A stretch of 64,000 bases of DNA from the NCBI GenBank assembly GCA_016932415.1, contig JAFGCX010000001.1:1-64000 (forward strand). The letters are read 5' to 3'. The DNA is from Candidatus Krumholzibacteriota bacterium. Its GTDB lineage: Bacteria; Krumholzibacteriota; Krumholzibacteriia; Krumholzibacteriales; Krumholzibacteriaceae. Below, one piece after another: positions 1 to 8,800 of this stretch. The notes beneath the pieces are model-generated. The model ran no database searches and had not been told where the DNA came from. It saw only the letters and a program-made list of their open reading frames with translations. The translations under genes were made by a program, and so were the position numbers. The first letter of the stretch is position 1; every line of letters starts with the position of its first letter.

Positions 1-4
1 AAAA

Positions 5-82
5 TGGTCGGGGCGACTGGATTTGAACCAGCGACCTCCTACTCCCGAAGCAGGCGCGCTAACCGAACTGCGCTACGCCCCG
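5..82 (-). tRNA. tRNA-Pro (anticodon CGG)
   Basis: Read on the minus strand, this folds as a full cloverleaf. The acceptor stem CGGGGCG pairs with CGCCCCG, followed by discriminator A and an encoded CCA. The T arm is GCTGG-TTCAAAT-CCAGT. The anticodon stem CCTGC/GTAGG encloses loop TTCGGGA, giving anticodon CGG, which reads codon CCG. The 32 bases at the 3' end are identical to those of the second proline tRNA at 2831-2907. Confidence 0.95.
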
Positions 83-93
83 AATCATCCGGT

Positions 94-122
94 AAAATAT
101 CATTTTATAGACCATAACTCAA
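94..122 (-). promoter_or_regulatory. candidate promoter for tRNA-Pro(CGG)
   Basis: On the minus strand a TTGAGT hexamer (117-122) lies 17 bases before TATTTT (94-99), about 11 bases upstream of the mature 5' end of the tRNA. Both boxes match the sigma-70 consensus at four of six positions, so this is only a candidate. Confidence 0.3.
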
Positions 123-166
123 ACAAAAACAGACATTGTGACGAATTAATCCCGAATTGATCTGGT

Positions 167-658
167 CTATATTCCCCAGAACGTTATGACTCCCTGACTT
201 GCGAGAGTCACTATCGCGCCGGCAATCAGGATTCCAGCGGCAACTGCCGGTATCGCCATCCGCAGGGGAATCTTGAAAAGGAACGCCGCGGCGCATCCTG
301 TCCACGCACCGGTGACCGGAAGAGGTATCGCTACGAACAAGATCAGACCAAGGGCTTCGAATCTCTCTATCAGTTTTCCCTTCCTTACCGTGCGCTTGAA
401 GAACCAGTCAAAGAACCTGTCAAAAAGAGGGTATCTCCTTAACCAACCGGAAACCCGTTCAAAAAAGAGCAACAGAGGAATTACGGGGAGAAAATTCCCG
501 AGTACGGCGAAGATATACGCTTCCGGCCAGTCAAGCCCTCCCTTTGTCAAAGCGTACGGAATTGCGCCCCTGAGTTCCGATACAGGAAGAATGCTTATAA
601 GAAATGTCATCAACCTTGGAGATACGTTGCTGATAAAAGCGAAAATCGGGTAATGCAC
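167..658 (-). CDS. small multidrug export-type membrane protein (PF06695 family)
   Basis: Predicted inner-membrane protein of about 163 residues with several hydrophobic segments (near residues 10-30, 42-62 and 95-160). The PVSELRGAIPYAL motif is typical of the COG2426/PF06695 family, named small multidrug export protein although its substrate is not established. I place the start at a GTG that overlaps the pcm stop codon (TAGTG context), seven bases after AAGGGAG. An upstream ATG at 694 would overlap pcm by 37 bases and adds a poorly hydrophobic leader. It is the last gene of a surE-pcm unit, and translational coupling with pcm is likely. The family assignment is firm; the function is not. 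Confidence 0.82.
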   Translation of the reverse strand: MHYPIFAFISNVSPRLMTFLISILPVSELRGAIPYALTKGGLDWPEAYIFAVLGNFLPVIPLLLFFERVSGWLRRYPLFDRFFDWFFKRTVRKGKLIERFEALGLILFVAIPLPVTGAWTGCAAAFLFKIPLRMAIPAVAAGILIAGAIVTLASQGVITFWGI

Positions 659-1311
659 TATCCCACTCCCTTCAATAATGGAACAAAGGCGCATTGCGAC
701 AGGCGCTCTTCCTCTATGGCTTCATTTTTTTTGCTGAAAAGCACCAGGTATTCCCCGTCGGAAGCAACAGGGGCTATCAGCATACCTTCTTCGGCCAGCT
801 GCTCAAGAAGCCTGTTCGGCCTTCCCGGCATGGCGGCCGAGACTATGATCTTGTCGAATGGAGCGTAGAATCTCCATCCATTCGACCCGTCAGCGACCTT
901 GATCCGGATCCTGCCGGTCCTTACGGTTGAAAGTGTATCGCCAGCCTTTGTCGACAACTGAGCGAGTCTTTCCACCGAATAGACTTCTCTGCACAGGAGA
1001 GAAAGTATCGCTGTCTGATAACCTGAACCGGTACCGACTTCAAGTATCCTGTCATCAGGCTTTATCTTCAGATATTGCATCATAAGAGCCTGGATGTAAG
1101 GTTGAGAGATCGTCTGCGCGAGACCTATCGGAAACGAACAGTCGTCATACGCCCTGGCGCCTATGGCCGGGTCTACGAAGAGATGTCTCGGGACCTCCAT
1201 GAACGCCTTTAGAACGCGTTCATCGCGGATGTCTCTCGAGGAAAGCTGTTCCTCTACCATCCTTCTTCGAGCTATTCTGTAATCGAACCCTTTTTCCACT
1301 GCAGATCCCAC
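658..1311 (-). CDS. pcm: protein-L-isoaspartate O-methyltransferase
   Basis: Repairs damaged proteins by methylating L-isoaspartyl residues with S-adenosylmethionine in the cytoplasm. About 217 residues, the usual length. The QTISQPY motif (residues 66-72) and the SAM-binding EVGTGSGYQT loop (91-100) are intact, and the C-terminal FVPLLKG is characteristic. The start is uncertain: the GTG at 1311 overlaps surE by 40 bases, a second in-frame GTG lies four codons on, and an ATG at 1260 has an SD-like run too close to it. The conserved DYRIARRRMVEEQL region argues for one of the longer starts. Adjacent surE-pcm is a classic stationary-phase survival pair. Confidence 0.95.
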   Translation of the reverse strand: MGSAVEKGFDYRIARRRMVEEQLSSRDIRDERVLKAFMEVPRHLFVDPAIGARAYDDCSFPIGLAQTISQPYIQALMMQYLKIKPDDRILEVGTGSGYQTAILSLLCREVYSVERLAQLSTKAGDTLSTVRTGRIRIKVADGSNGWRFYAPFDKIIVSAAMPGRPNRLLEQLAEEGMLIAPVASDGEYLVLFSKKNEAIEEERLSQCAFVPLLKGVG

Positions 1312-2051
1312 TTCTTGAGGTCGAATATCCTTTTGTAATCGGTCATTTCTATTGATAAAGGAGTGATCGAAATATAATTTTCCGATATCGCCGCAAAATC
1401 TGAATCGCTGTCCCTGTTCCAGCCGGGCTTACCGCCGCCGATCCAGTAGTATTCCTTCCCCCTTGGATCAGTCTCCTTAAGGATCGTGTCATTATAAACG
1501 CGGGAACCCAGTTTTGTGATCCTGATGCCCTTGATCTCCTCACCCTGAACCGGTGGAATATTGACATTCCACAATACCGGATTCTTTTCTTTTTTTTCGA
1601 GTACCCTGAGCGCGAGATATCGGGCTACAGAAGAAGCCGGATCGAAAGAACGTGGCTCCCAGGAAGTCACTGATACTGCTATCGATGGTATTCCAAGCAG
1701 GGAACCTTCGATAGCTGCGGCGACCGTGCCGGAATAAAAGACATCCTCGCCCATATTCGGTCCATGATTTATCCCCGAGACTATCAGGTCGGGCTGCGAT
1801 GCAAGTATGCTGTTGACGGCGAGGAAAACACAGTCAGTCGGAGTTCCCGAAACGCCGAATCTGCTGTCGCTGTATTTTGTTATTCTCAGTGGCCCGTCCA
1901 GTGTTATCGAATGGCTAGTGGCGCTTTGTTCCAGTTCCGGGGCTACCGTCACAATCTCGCAGATTCCTTCCAACCCCTTAATAAGCGCTTTGATACCCTC
2001 GGCCCTTATTCCGTCGTCATTCGTCACTAAAATGGTCTTTTTCGATTCCAA
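1272..2051 (-). CDS. surE: 5'/3'-nucleotidase SurE
   Basis: Metal-dependent phosphatase acting on nucleoside monophosphates, 259 residues. The N-terminal VTNDDGI motif (metal ligands D12 and D13), the EQSATSHS segment and SGINHGPNMG with its conserved Asn are all present. The start codon is TTG, seven bases after GAGG, and no ATG exists near the conserved N-terminus. Its 3' end overlaps pcm, so the two are co-transcribed. The 68 bases between it and the glycosyltransferase gene upstream show no obvious signal. Confidence 0.96.
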   Translation of the reverse strand: MESKKTILVTNDDGIRAEGIKALIKGLEGICEIVTVAPELEQSATSHSITLDGPLRITKYSDSRFGVSGTPTDCVFLAVNSILASQPDLIVSGINHGPNMGEDVFYSGTVAAAIEGSLLGIPSIAVSVTSWEPRSFDPASSVARYLALRVLEKKEKNPVLWNVNIPPVQGEEIKGIRITKLGSRVYNDTILKETDPRGKEYYWIGGGKPGWNRDSDSDFAAISENYISITPLSIEMTDYKRIFDLKKWDLQWKKGSITE

Positions 2052-2119
2052 GCAAGAACCTCGGTGATGTGATCAAGATACTGTCTAACCGTTAATTACC
2101 GAATAATCAGAGCCTTAAC

Positions 2120-2797
2120 CTACCAGAAATAACTTTTGAATACCAGTCTGAAAAACCTGACAGTATCAATAAATGGATTGATCTTGCTTTTTTCGGCGGC
2201 GTATATCGACTTGATCGTTATGGAACCGATCGATGCTCCATTTCTGGCGGATTTTATAAGGATCTCGCTTTCGCCATCGAAACGGTCGGAACTCAGTTCG
2301 ATATTTCTGAGCAGATCGGTCCTGATCAGTCTGTACCCCGACTGGCTGTCCCTGATAGTACATCCCGCGAGCCTGCTTATCACTTTCGATGTCAGACGGT
2401 TGGTCATTTTCCTGACAAACGGCATCTCTGCCGTCTCAGACATTCTGTTACCGACTATGATATCGTCTCCACTTTCATTGAATTTTTTCACAAAAAGGGG
2501 GATTTCCGCGGGATCATGCTGGCCATCAGCATCCAGAGTAATGACCGCTTCTATGCCTTCCAGACAGGAGAGATGATCGAAACCCCTCCGCAGGGCTTTT
2601 CCCTTTCCGGAATTGATCTCCTGCTCAAGCAGCGTCACTCCCGCCTCTGTCGCTATTTCGGCGGTACGGTCTGAAGAACCGTCATCGACAACGATGATAT
2701 TTTCAGCGGCAATATATTTCTTTACATTTTCCAGGACTGAAGACAGGTGGTGTTCTTCATTATATGCAGGGATTACCGCGCCGATAGTAGAAAACAT
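2120..2797 (-). CDS. GT2-family glycosyltransferase (DPM1-like)
   Basis: About 225 residues forming one GT-A domain. PAYNEE (10-15), the nucleotide-binding VVDDGSSD (37-43) and LDADGQHD with the DXD metal site (88-95) place it with dolichyl-phosphate-mannose-synthase-like GT2 enzymes, which transfer sugars from nucleotide donors to lipid carriers. There is no membrane segment. The frame stays open upstream through a tRNA gene, so the ATG at 2797, preceded by GGGGGTGGG, is the real start. Donor and acceptor cannot be told. A role in envelope glycolipid or glycan synthesis is an inference. Confidence 0.85.
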   Translation of the reverse strand: MFSTIGAVIPAYNEEHHLSSVLENVKKYIAAENIIVVDDGSSDRTAEIATEAGVTLLEQEINSGKGKALRRGFDHLSCLEGIEAVITLDADGQHDPAEIPLFVKKFNESGDDIIVGNRMSETAEMPFVRKMTNRLTSKVISRLAGCTIRDSQSGYRLIRTDLLRNIELSSDRFDGESEILIKSARNGASIGSITIKSIYAAEKSKINPFIDTVRFFRLVFKSYFW

Positions 2798-2830
2798 CCC
2801 ACCCCCGGGAGGCTTGATATTGTTTAAAAG

Positions 2831-2907
2831 TGGTCGGGGCGACTGGATTTGAACCAGCGACCACTTGCCCCCCATGCAAGTGCGCTACCGGACTGCGCCA
2901 CGCCCCG
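2831..2907 (-). tRNA. tRNA-Pro (anticodon GGG)
   Basis: On the minus strand, acceptor stem CGGGGCG/CGCCCCG is followed by A and encoded CCA. The anticodon stem CTTGC/GCAAG encloses ATGGGGG, giving anticodon GGG for codons CCC and CCU. The T arm is identical to that of the tRNA at 5-82. It lies 34 bases upstream of the glycosyltransferase start. Confidence 0.95.
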
Positions 2908-3003
2908 ACAGAAGATAAAATAAACGTGTATCAGATGAAAAAACAAGCCTTAAATTCACTGCGCGGTGGAATCGTTTGAGACGCGCGTCAGACCTCATCG
3001 ACC

Positions 3004-3369
3004 TCAAAGGCTTTCAACCAGATCTTTCAGCTCAAAGAGGTCCTGTTTAAGCGAAAGGACAATATTGAATTTTTCCGGATCGGCAAAGGGTATACTGAGC
3101 TGTTCAATGAGAGAATCAGGATTGTCCCTTGTTTCCCTGAGTTTCTGCACAGCTCCGGCGATCGTATATCCTTTTCCGTAGAGAAGTTTTTTAATGGTCA
3201 TAATATATTTTATATCCCTGACCTTGTAGGTCCTGTTTCCCGCTCTGTTCTTCTTCGGCTTAAGCACGGAAAACTGGGTCTCCCAGTATCTTAAAACATG
3301 TGGTTTTACACCTGCAAGCTCGCTCACTTCGCCGATCGAATAGTACAGTTTGTTTGTTTTCTGCTTCAT
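3004..3369 (-). CDS. MerR-family transcriptional regulator
   Basis: A 121-residue DNA-binding protein. The N-terminal winged helix-turn-helix (residues 9-75) has YSIGEVSELAGVKPHVLRYW and the wing residues NRAGNRTY typical of MerR proteins. The C-terminal half is a short helix that could form the dimer coiled coil. There are no cysteine pairs or other effector domain, so the signal is unknown. It follows gpsA closely and ends about 100 bases before tRNA-Pro(GGG). Small MerR proteins of this type are often found beside housekeeping genes; nothing here shows its targets. Confidence 0.88.
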   Translation of the reverse strand: MKQKTNKLYYSIGEVSELAGVKPHVLRYWETQFSVLKPKKNRAGNRTYKVRDIKYIMTIKKLLYGKGYTIAGAVQKLRETRDNPDSLIEQLSIPFADPEKFNIVLSLKQDLFELKDLVESL

Positions 3370-3403
3370 TCCCGATACGCTCCCTTGGTCTTCTGGGACA
3401 TTT

Positions 3404-4441
3404 CTATCTGTACATCTCGCTTCTTGCTTTTCTTATCATAAGGTCTCTTATCGCGTTTCGTGGATTCTTGTTATTGAAAAGAACCTTGTAGACCTGTTCG
3501 GTTATTGGAAGTTCGACGTTGACTCTCGCCGACAGTTTAAGCGCGGCCTTCGTTGTCTTTACACCCTCAGCTACCATGACCATATCCTTCAGTATCGCCT
3601 TCAGTTTTCTGCCTTTTCCTATCTGCTCCCCCACATACCGGTTTCTGCTGTGTCTGCTCATGCAGGTCACTATCATATCTCCTACTCCGGCCAACCCGCT
3701 CAAAGTGTTATCCTTCGCCCCAAGCCTGCAGGCAAGCCGTTTTGTCTCCGCAAGGCCTCGAGTCAACAGCGCAGCCTTGGTATTATCTCCAAATCCCAAC
3801 CCGTCGCATATTCCCGCCGCTATGGCTATTGTGTTTTTAAGCGAGACGCCGAGTTCTACTCCGATTATATCGCTGTTGGTATAGACCCTGAAATATTCGG
3901 TCATGAATATATCCTGGATCCCTGAAAGTACCCTGTTATCGGTTCCGGCGACTACGATCGATGTCGGCATTTTCCGGCTGACCTCTTCAGCGTGGCTGGG
4001 ACCGAGCAGGCCGGCGATCCTTCCGTCTGGAATCTGCAGTTCCTGAGACAGGACCTCGCTCATCCTGCAAAGCGTTTTTTCTTCCAATCCTTTCGACGCG
4101 TTTATGACAATCGATCTTTTATTGAAATACCTTGAATTCCTGACAGATCTGGAGACTTTTCTCATCGTATGGCTCGGTGTCACAAACAGGAGATGCGTGT
4201 TCCCCTGGAGAGCTTCGTCGAGGTCCGAAGTGACACCCAGGGACCTCGGGATCCTTATGCCTGGAAGAAATCTTTTATTCTCATGGTCTCTGTTTATATC
4301 TTCGGCGTAAGCGGGATAAAATTCCCACAACTTCACCGAAATCCCTTTCGAATCAAGAAGCAGAGCGAGAGTCGTGCCCCAGCTTCCCGCTCCGAGCACG
4401 CAGATATTAATGTCTCGTGTCTTTTTTTTCTTTTTAATCAT
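3404..4441 (-). CDS. gpsA: NAD(P)-dependent glycerol-3-phosphate dehydrogenase
   Basis: Makes sn-glycerol-3-phosphate from dihydroxyacetone phosphate for phospholipid synthesis. 345 residues, normal length. The dinucleotide-binding GAGSWGT loop (17-23) follows a lysine-rich N-terminus. The conserved GVSLKNTIAIAAG (catalytic Lys near 204) and the C-terminal GVKTTKA region are present. The start lies five bases after the plsY stop, and the product is the acyl acceptor used by PlsY, so the two genes sit together metabolically and in one operon with der. Confidence 0.96.
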   Translation of the reverse strand: MIKKKKKTRDINICVLGAGSWGTTLALLLDSKGISVKLWEFYPAYAEDINRDHENKRFLPGIRIPRSLGVTSDLDEALQGNTHLLFVTPSHTMRKVSRSVRNSRYFNKRSIVINASKGLEEKTLCRMSEVLSQELQIPDGRIAGLLGPSHAEEVSRKMPTSIVVAGTDNRVLSGIQDIFMTEYFRVYTNSDIIGVELGVSLKNTIAIAAGICDGLGFGDNTKAALLTRGLAETKRLACRLGAKDNTLSGLAGVGDMIVTCMSRHSRNRYVGEQIGKGRKLKAILKDMVMVAEGVKTTKAALKLSARVNVELPITEQVYKVLFNNKNPRNAIRDLMIRKARSEMYR

Positions 4442-4446
4442 GCCTT

Positions 4447-5061
4447 TTAAAATATTTTTCCTTCCTCGCCCTTGATCAGTCTTTTTATGTTGGACCGGTG
4501 CTTGTATATGACCATTAAAGCCACGAATATGGAAAGATAGAATATCGAAACGTGCGTTCCCTGCCCCATGTAGCGGTCAGTCACGAGTATCATGACCGGA
4601 AGCATTGAGGAAGACAGGATGCTGGCAACAGAAACGATCCTGAAGATCAACAGGATGATAAGCCATATCACGAAACATATCCCTACTGCCAGTGGCGCGA
4701 GAGCGGCGAACGCTCCCGTGGTCGTCCCTACTCCCTTACCTCCGGAAAAATTGACGAATACAGAATAATTGTGCCCAAGGATCACTATCAGTGCCGCGAG
4801 AAGTGAAAAAACGAAATGTTCAAGACCAAGAAAAGAGACTATCCTGACCGCAAGGAATCCTTTTCCGATATCTATAAGAAGTACGGGGATCGCCGCTTTC
4901 GCGCCCAGTACCCTGAAAGTGTTTGCCGCTCCGAGATTGCCGCTTCCAAAACCGCGAAGATCTATCCCTTTCATCAACCTGCCCATCATATAACTTGAAG
5001 GGATCGATCCCAGAATATAGCTGGTGATGATGACGAGGACGATTTTTAACAGCTGATCCAT
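4447..5061 (-). CDS. plsY: acyl-phosphate:glycerol-3-phosphate acyltransferase PlsY
   Basis: Integral membrane enzyme that transfers an acyl group from acyl-phosphate to glycerol-3-phosphate, the first step of phosphatidic acid synthesis. About 204 residues with five or more hydrophobic segments. The three family motifs are visible: GSIPSSYMMGR, RGFGSGNLGAANTFR and NFSGGKGVGT. I chose the ATG at 5061 because GGAG lies eight bases before it; a GTG at 5070 would overlap the der stop as GTGA but has its SD too close. The order der-plsY-gpsA is widely conserved. Confidence 0.95.
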   Translation of the reverse strand: MDQLLKIVLVIITSYILGSIPSSYMMGRLMKGIDLRGFGSGNLGAANTFRVLGAKAAIPVLLIDIGKGFLAVRIVSFLGLEHFVFSLLAALIVILGHNYSVFVNFSGGKGVGTTTGAFAALAPLAVGICFVIWLIILLIFRIVSVASILSSSMLPVMILVTDRYMGQGTHVSIFYLSIFVALMVIYKHRSNIKRLIKGEEGKIF

Positions 5062-5066
5062 CTCGG

Positions 5067-6386
5067 TCACTCCTTGGATTTGAGCGTGATTTTAATCGCT
5101 GTCCCCTCAAAGGTAAAGGTATTTCTTATGTGATTGTTGAGATAACGGATATAAGAACGAGGGAAATAGCTCGATTTGTTAACAAAAAGGGTGAAGGAAG
5201 GAGGTTCCGATCCCGTCTGGGTGCCATAATAGACTTTACCGGTGCCGGTTTTATAGAATCTTGGCGGATTCTTAGAAACTGCATCTTCGATGATCCTGTT
5301 CAATTCCGATGTCGATATCTTTTTTTCGCGTTCTTCCTGTATCTGAAAGCAGAGAGGAAATATTTTCGACAGCCTCGTTCCCTCGGTTGCTGAAATAGTC
5401 AGGATCGGAGCGTATGTCAGAAAAGGCATGGCCTCCCTGACCATTGTGATGAATCTGCCGAGAGTCCTGTTATCTTTCGTCAGCAGGTCCCATTTGTTCA
5501 GGAGGACGATCACTCCTTTTCTTTCCTTGTGAGCTACGGAAGCTATCCTTGTATCCTGCCTTGAAATATCATTGAGTGATGCGTCGACTACCATAAGTAC
5601 TATATCGGCATCCTTGATGCTCTGAAGACTTTTAAGACTGCTTATCACATCGAGCCCTTTTTCAGTCCTGGATCTCCTCTTTACCCCCGCTGTGTCCACA
5701 AGGATAACATCTTTGTTATGATATTTTATTCTCAGGTTTATAGTATCTCTTGTCGTCCCTGGTTCTTCCGATACTATATGCCTGTCCTCTCCTATCAAGG
5801 CGTTTAGAAGCGAGCTTTTCCCCACGTTTGGTTTGCCGACGATGGAAATACGAAGATCAGTAGTGACATCACTCGGTTCAGGTTTCCTGGGAAGACGAAG
5901 CACTACTTCGTCAAGAAGATCCCCTATGCCCTGGCCATGAAGAGAACTGATGCTGTGGATCTCGCTGAACCCCATAGCATAGAATTCTGCCGCATCGACA
6001 GTATCCTGCCGGCTTTCCACCTTGTTCACCGCCAGGATTATCTTTTCCCTTGCCATTCTCGTAGCTTTAAGAAGATTCTCATCCTCGGCCGTTATACCGG
6101 TATCGACGTCTACAAGAAAGATAACGACTGATGATTCCAGGACCGTTCTCTGTATTCTTTCCGTTATCTGAGCCTGCAACGGATCTTCGTCACTAAGTGA
6201 GAAACCCCCGGTATCTATGACCCTGAATTCAACGCCATTCCATGACGCGGTCTCTTCCATCCTGTCTCTTGTCACTCCCGGCGTTTCGTAGGTAATTGCC
6301 TTTCTTGAGCGGGTGATCCGGTTAAAAAGCGTCGATTTACCTGAATTTGGTTTTCCAATTATCGCTACCGTCGAAAGTCTTTTCAT
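5067..6386 (-). CDS. der: ribosome biogenesis GTPase Der (EngA)
   Basis: Essential GTPase for 50S subunit assembly. 439 residues with two tandem G domains: the first has GKPNSGKST (11-19) and DTGGF, the second GKPNVGKSS (about 187-195), DTAGVKR and NKWD. A C-terminal KH-like domain ends in TLKSKE. The length fits the family. The start codon directly follows the stop of the DUF512 gene, and the stop lies within the plsY ribosome-binding region, so the four genes DUF512-der-plsY-gpsA are expected to be one transcript. Confidence 0.97.
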   Translation of the reverse strand: MKRLSTVAIIGKPNSGKSTLFNRITRSRKAITYETPGVTRDRMEETASWNGVEFRVIDTGGFSLSDEDPLQAQITERIQRTVLESSVVIFLVDVDTGITAEDENLLKATRMAREKIILAVNKVESRQDTVDAAEFYAMGFSEIHSISSLHGQGIGDLLDEVVLRLPRKPEPSDVTTDLRISIVGKPNVGKSSLLNALIGEDRHIVSEEPGTTRDTINLRIKYHNKDVILVDTAGVKRRSRTEKGLDVISSLKSLQSIKDADIVLMVVDASLNDISRQDTRIASVAHKERKGVIVLLNKWDLLTKDNRTLGRFITMVREAMPFLTYAPILTISATEGTRLSKIFPLCFQIQEEREKKISTSELNRIIEDAVSKNPPRFYKTGTGKVYYGTQTGSEPPSFTLFVNKSSYFPRSYIRYLNNHIRNTFTFEGTAIKITLKSKE

Positions 6387-7697
6387 CTAACCTGCTCCAA
6401 TTATTTTACAATTTTTGACGACTTCTTTTTCGAGAAAATTACTTTCAGGGACGATGACCTTTATCCCCAGTTCGGTCTTCAGGTCAGAGACCGTCATATC
6501 ATCAAGAAATCTGCCGTTGTGATTGACGCAATTCGGAGGCAGAATGACTGGTCTGTCCATCATCCCAGTTTCACGCACCGCTTTAATGATGTCACTCCCG
6601 CTTAAAAGGCCGGATACGGTCACCATATTCCCAAAAAGCCTGTTCCGAACCTTAACAAAGGCGATATCGTGCGACGGTATATACTCTTCCAGGATCGGAG
6701 CAATATACCTGCTAACCAGGATATCTCCGAGTCCTCCAGTGACTACCAGCATCGAGAAAGGCGAAATCCTTTTTTTCGCGAGATCGATCGCCGCTTCGCG
6801 TATCTCGTCAACAAAAAGCCTCGACATGCCGACTCCGTTCGACACCTGATCGAAATCACGATATTCCCCGGCAGAGGGAAATATTATTCCTGATAAAAGA
6901 TAGAACTCGTCCGATGGAAAAACAAATGGGTCCCCGCCTGTCCTGTCCTTGTACTCCTGCTGCTTTATTTCTACGCGTTCGATCAGGTCGAAAGCTTCCC
7001 GTTTTTTAAACCTCCTCAGCTCAGGCAGGCCCTTCCTGTGCCTGGTCAGTCCTACAGGCACGAGAGCGAGAGATTTGCACATGGGATATAACTGGAAAAG
7101 GTCGTCGGATGTCTTGATGGCCACCGGTCCGTCATTTATGCCAGGCACGAGAACAGCCTGGGCATGCACGACTATTCCGCTTGCGGTCAGTATCTTAAGG
7201 ATATCGACGATACTCCGCTCAAGAGGCCGCCCGAAGAGTTCCTCTCTTTTCCGAAGATCCGTAGAATGGACCGAAACATATATTGGAGAAAGCCGATATT
7301 CGATTATCCTGGCGATCTCCTCGTCAGTGATATCGTTAAGAGTGACATAGTTGCCGAAAAGAAAACTCAACCTGTAGTCGTCATCCTTGAGATATAGCGT
7401 CTTTCTCAGGCCCGGAGCCATCTGGTCGACGAAACAGAACTTGCATTTGCTCCTGCAGGTTATAAAAGACATCTCTTCGAATAATGGCTGATATCGATGG
7501 AAAGTCTCCATGGATATCCTTTTCGTGATCACTTTGCCGTTTTTCCTGCGAATCACAAAATCAGCCGAACCGGAACCGGATGTGTGATATATAATATCAA
7601 GCTGATCTTCTACCTCTCTGCCTCCTATTGAGAGTATCTCGTCTCCGACAGCAAGAAATCCTTTTTCCCCGAGTATATCATTGATCACTACCGGCAT
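6387..7697 (-). CDS. DUF512/radical SAM Fe-S protein with N-terminal PDZ-like domain
   Basis: About 436 residues. A PDZ-like segment (residues 1-60, GFLAVGDEILSIGGREV) is followed by a radical-SAM CxxxCxxC cluster (C81, C85, C88 in CRSKCKFCFVDQ) and a C-terminal DUF512 domain. The family (COG1625) is found in Firmicutes, Cyanobacteria and others, usually next to der; its reaction is unknown. The frame stays open upstream through tRNA-Gly, but the ATG at 7697 has GGTGG at good spacing and starts the conserved domain. It begins just after the tRNA-Gly terminator and heads the der-plsY-gpsA operon. Confidence 0.9.
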   Translation of the reverse strand: MPVVINDILGEKGFLAVGDEILSIGGREVEDQLDIIYHTSGSGSADFVIRRKNGKVITKRISMETFHRYQPLFEEMSFITCRSKCKFCFVDQMAPGLRKTLYLKDDDYRLSFLFGNYVTLNDITDEEIARIIEYRLSPIYVSVHSTDLRKREELFGRPLERSIVDILKILTASGIVVHAQAVLVPGINDGPVAIKTSDDLFQLYPMCKSLALVPVGLTRHRKGLPELRRFKKREAFDLIERVEIKQQEYKDRTGGDPFVFPSDEFYLLSGIIFPSAGEYRDFDQVSNGVGMSRLFVDEIREAAIDLAKKRISPFSMLVVTGGLGDILVSRYIAPILEEYIPSHDIAFVKVRNRLFGNMVTVSGLLSGSDIIKAVRETGMMDRPVILPPNCVNHNGRFLDDMTVSDLKTELGIKVIVPESNFLEKEVVKNCKIIGAG

Positions 7698-7708
7698 TTT
7701 ACCACCTG

Positions 7709-7745
7709 AAAAAACCCCCCGCAAGTCGCATTGACCGGACGGGGG
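7709..7745 (-). terminator. intrinsic terminator after tRNA-Gly
   Basis: On the minus strand CCCCCG (7740-7745) pairs with CGGGGG (7716-7721), with a small inner GTC/GAC pairing, and is followed by six T (7714-7709). It lies between tRNA-Gly and the start of the DUF512 gene, so it would stop tRNA transcription and insulate the downstream operon. Confidence 0.75.
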
Positions 7746-7758
7746 ATCATCGTGTATA

Positions 7759-7834
<76 letters not shown>

Positions 7835-7860
7835 ATTTATGGCGACCAGAATGAAAATTA

Positions 7861-8787
7861 TCAGCTTCCACCTCTCCTGTCAAGACACTTAATAAGAGTC
7901 TCAAAAGGATCATTTCTGCCGGTATCGATCCATGTCACCCCTGATTCCTTGTTGAACCAGGTCATCTGCCTTTTCGCGTACTGCCTGGTGAGAAGGATTA
8001 TTCTTTCGACAGTATCTTCCTTATTTTCGACCCCCCTAATATACCGGACGATTTGTGGATATCCTAGAGTCATCATGCCGGGCCATGATCTTTCTGCTCC
8101 GCTTTTCAGAATCGAATCAACCTCTTCGACCCAACCGTTATGGAACATTTCAAGAGTTCTTTCTCCAATAATCCTTTTCAGTTCGCCGCGCTCCATTTTC
8201 AATCCAGTCTTCACCAGGTTATGGGCAAAAAGTTCTTTCTTCTCATATCTGTGCCTCGCAAAAAACTCGCTGATCGTCGTACCTGTCAGAGCGTGCACCT
8301 CAAGCGCTCGGACGATCCTGTACCTGTCGTTATGATGGATCCTTAGAGAACTTTCCGGATCGACCGCGCGTAACCTTTCATAAAGGGCCTCAGTCCCGGT
8401 TCCTTCGATGCTGGCGGCGAAAGATATTCTTTCTGCAGGCTTAAGGTCGACACTGAAAAAACCTTCGAGGACAGCCCTGAGATACATACCGGACCCCCCC
8501 ACAAGGATCGGAAGCTTTCCACGGCGCAATATATCATCTATCACTTTACGCGAGAGTAGGCCGAATGTGTTCGCGTCTGATTTTTCGTCGATATCAATAA
8601 TGTCTATCATGTGGTGGGGAACCTTCATCCTTTCGTCGAAAGAAGGTTTAGCCGTCCCAATGTCCAGTTTTCTGTATATCTGCCTTGAATCTATCGAGAC
8701 GATTTCGGCATCGAATTCAGAGGCGACGCGCATCGCGAGAGCGCTTTTGCCTGCCGCGGTAGGTCCAATGATCAACAATGGGTCCAT
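7861..8787 (-). CDS. miaA: tRNA dimethylallyltransferase MiaA
   Basis: Adds dimethylallyl to N6 of A37 in tRNAs that read UNN codons. About 308 residues. The P-loop GPTAAGKSALA (8-18), SIDSRQIY, the DIG-like DIGTAKP and the GGSGMYLRAV motif match the family. The ATG at 8787, four bases after GGGGAG, is the start; longer frames would run into mutL. It follows mutL by 13 bases, the same order as in many genomes. MiaB, which acts next on the same nucleotide, is coded at 18153-19460. Confidence 0.96.
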   Translation of the reverse strand: MDPLLIIGPTAAGKSALAMRVASEFDAEIVSIDSRQIYRKLDIGTAKPSFDERMKVPHHMIDIIDIDEKSDANTFGLLSRKVIDDILRRGKLPILVGGSGMYLRAVLEGFFSVDLKPAERISFAASIEGTGTEALYERLRAVDPESSLRIHHNDRYRIVRALEVHALTGTTISEFFARHRYEKKELFAHNLVKTGLKMERGELKRIIGERTLEMFHNGWVEEVDSILKSGAERSWPGMMTLGYPQIVRYIRGVENKEDTVERIILLTRQYAKRQMTWFNKESGVTWIDTGRNDPFETLIKCLDRRGGS

Positions 8788-8800
8788 AATGCTCCCCGGG

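Noticed and set aside
2798-2875. N-terminal extension of the glycosyltransferase
   Set aside because: It would be translated through tRNA-Pro(GGG); the ATG at 2797 has a good SD and starts the conserved fold.
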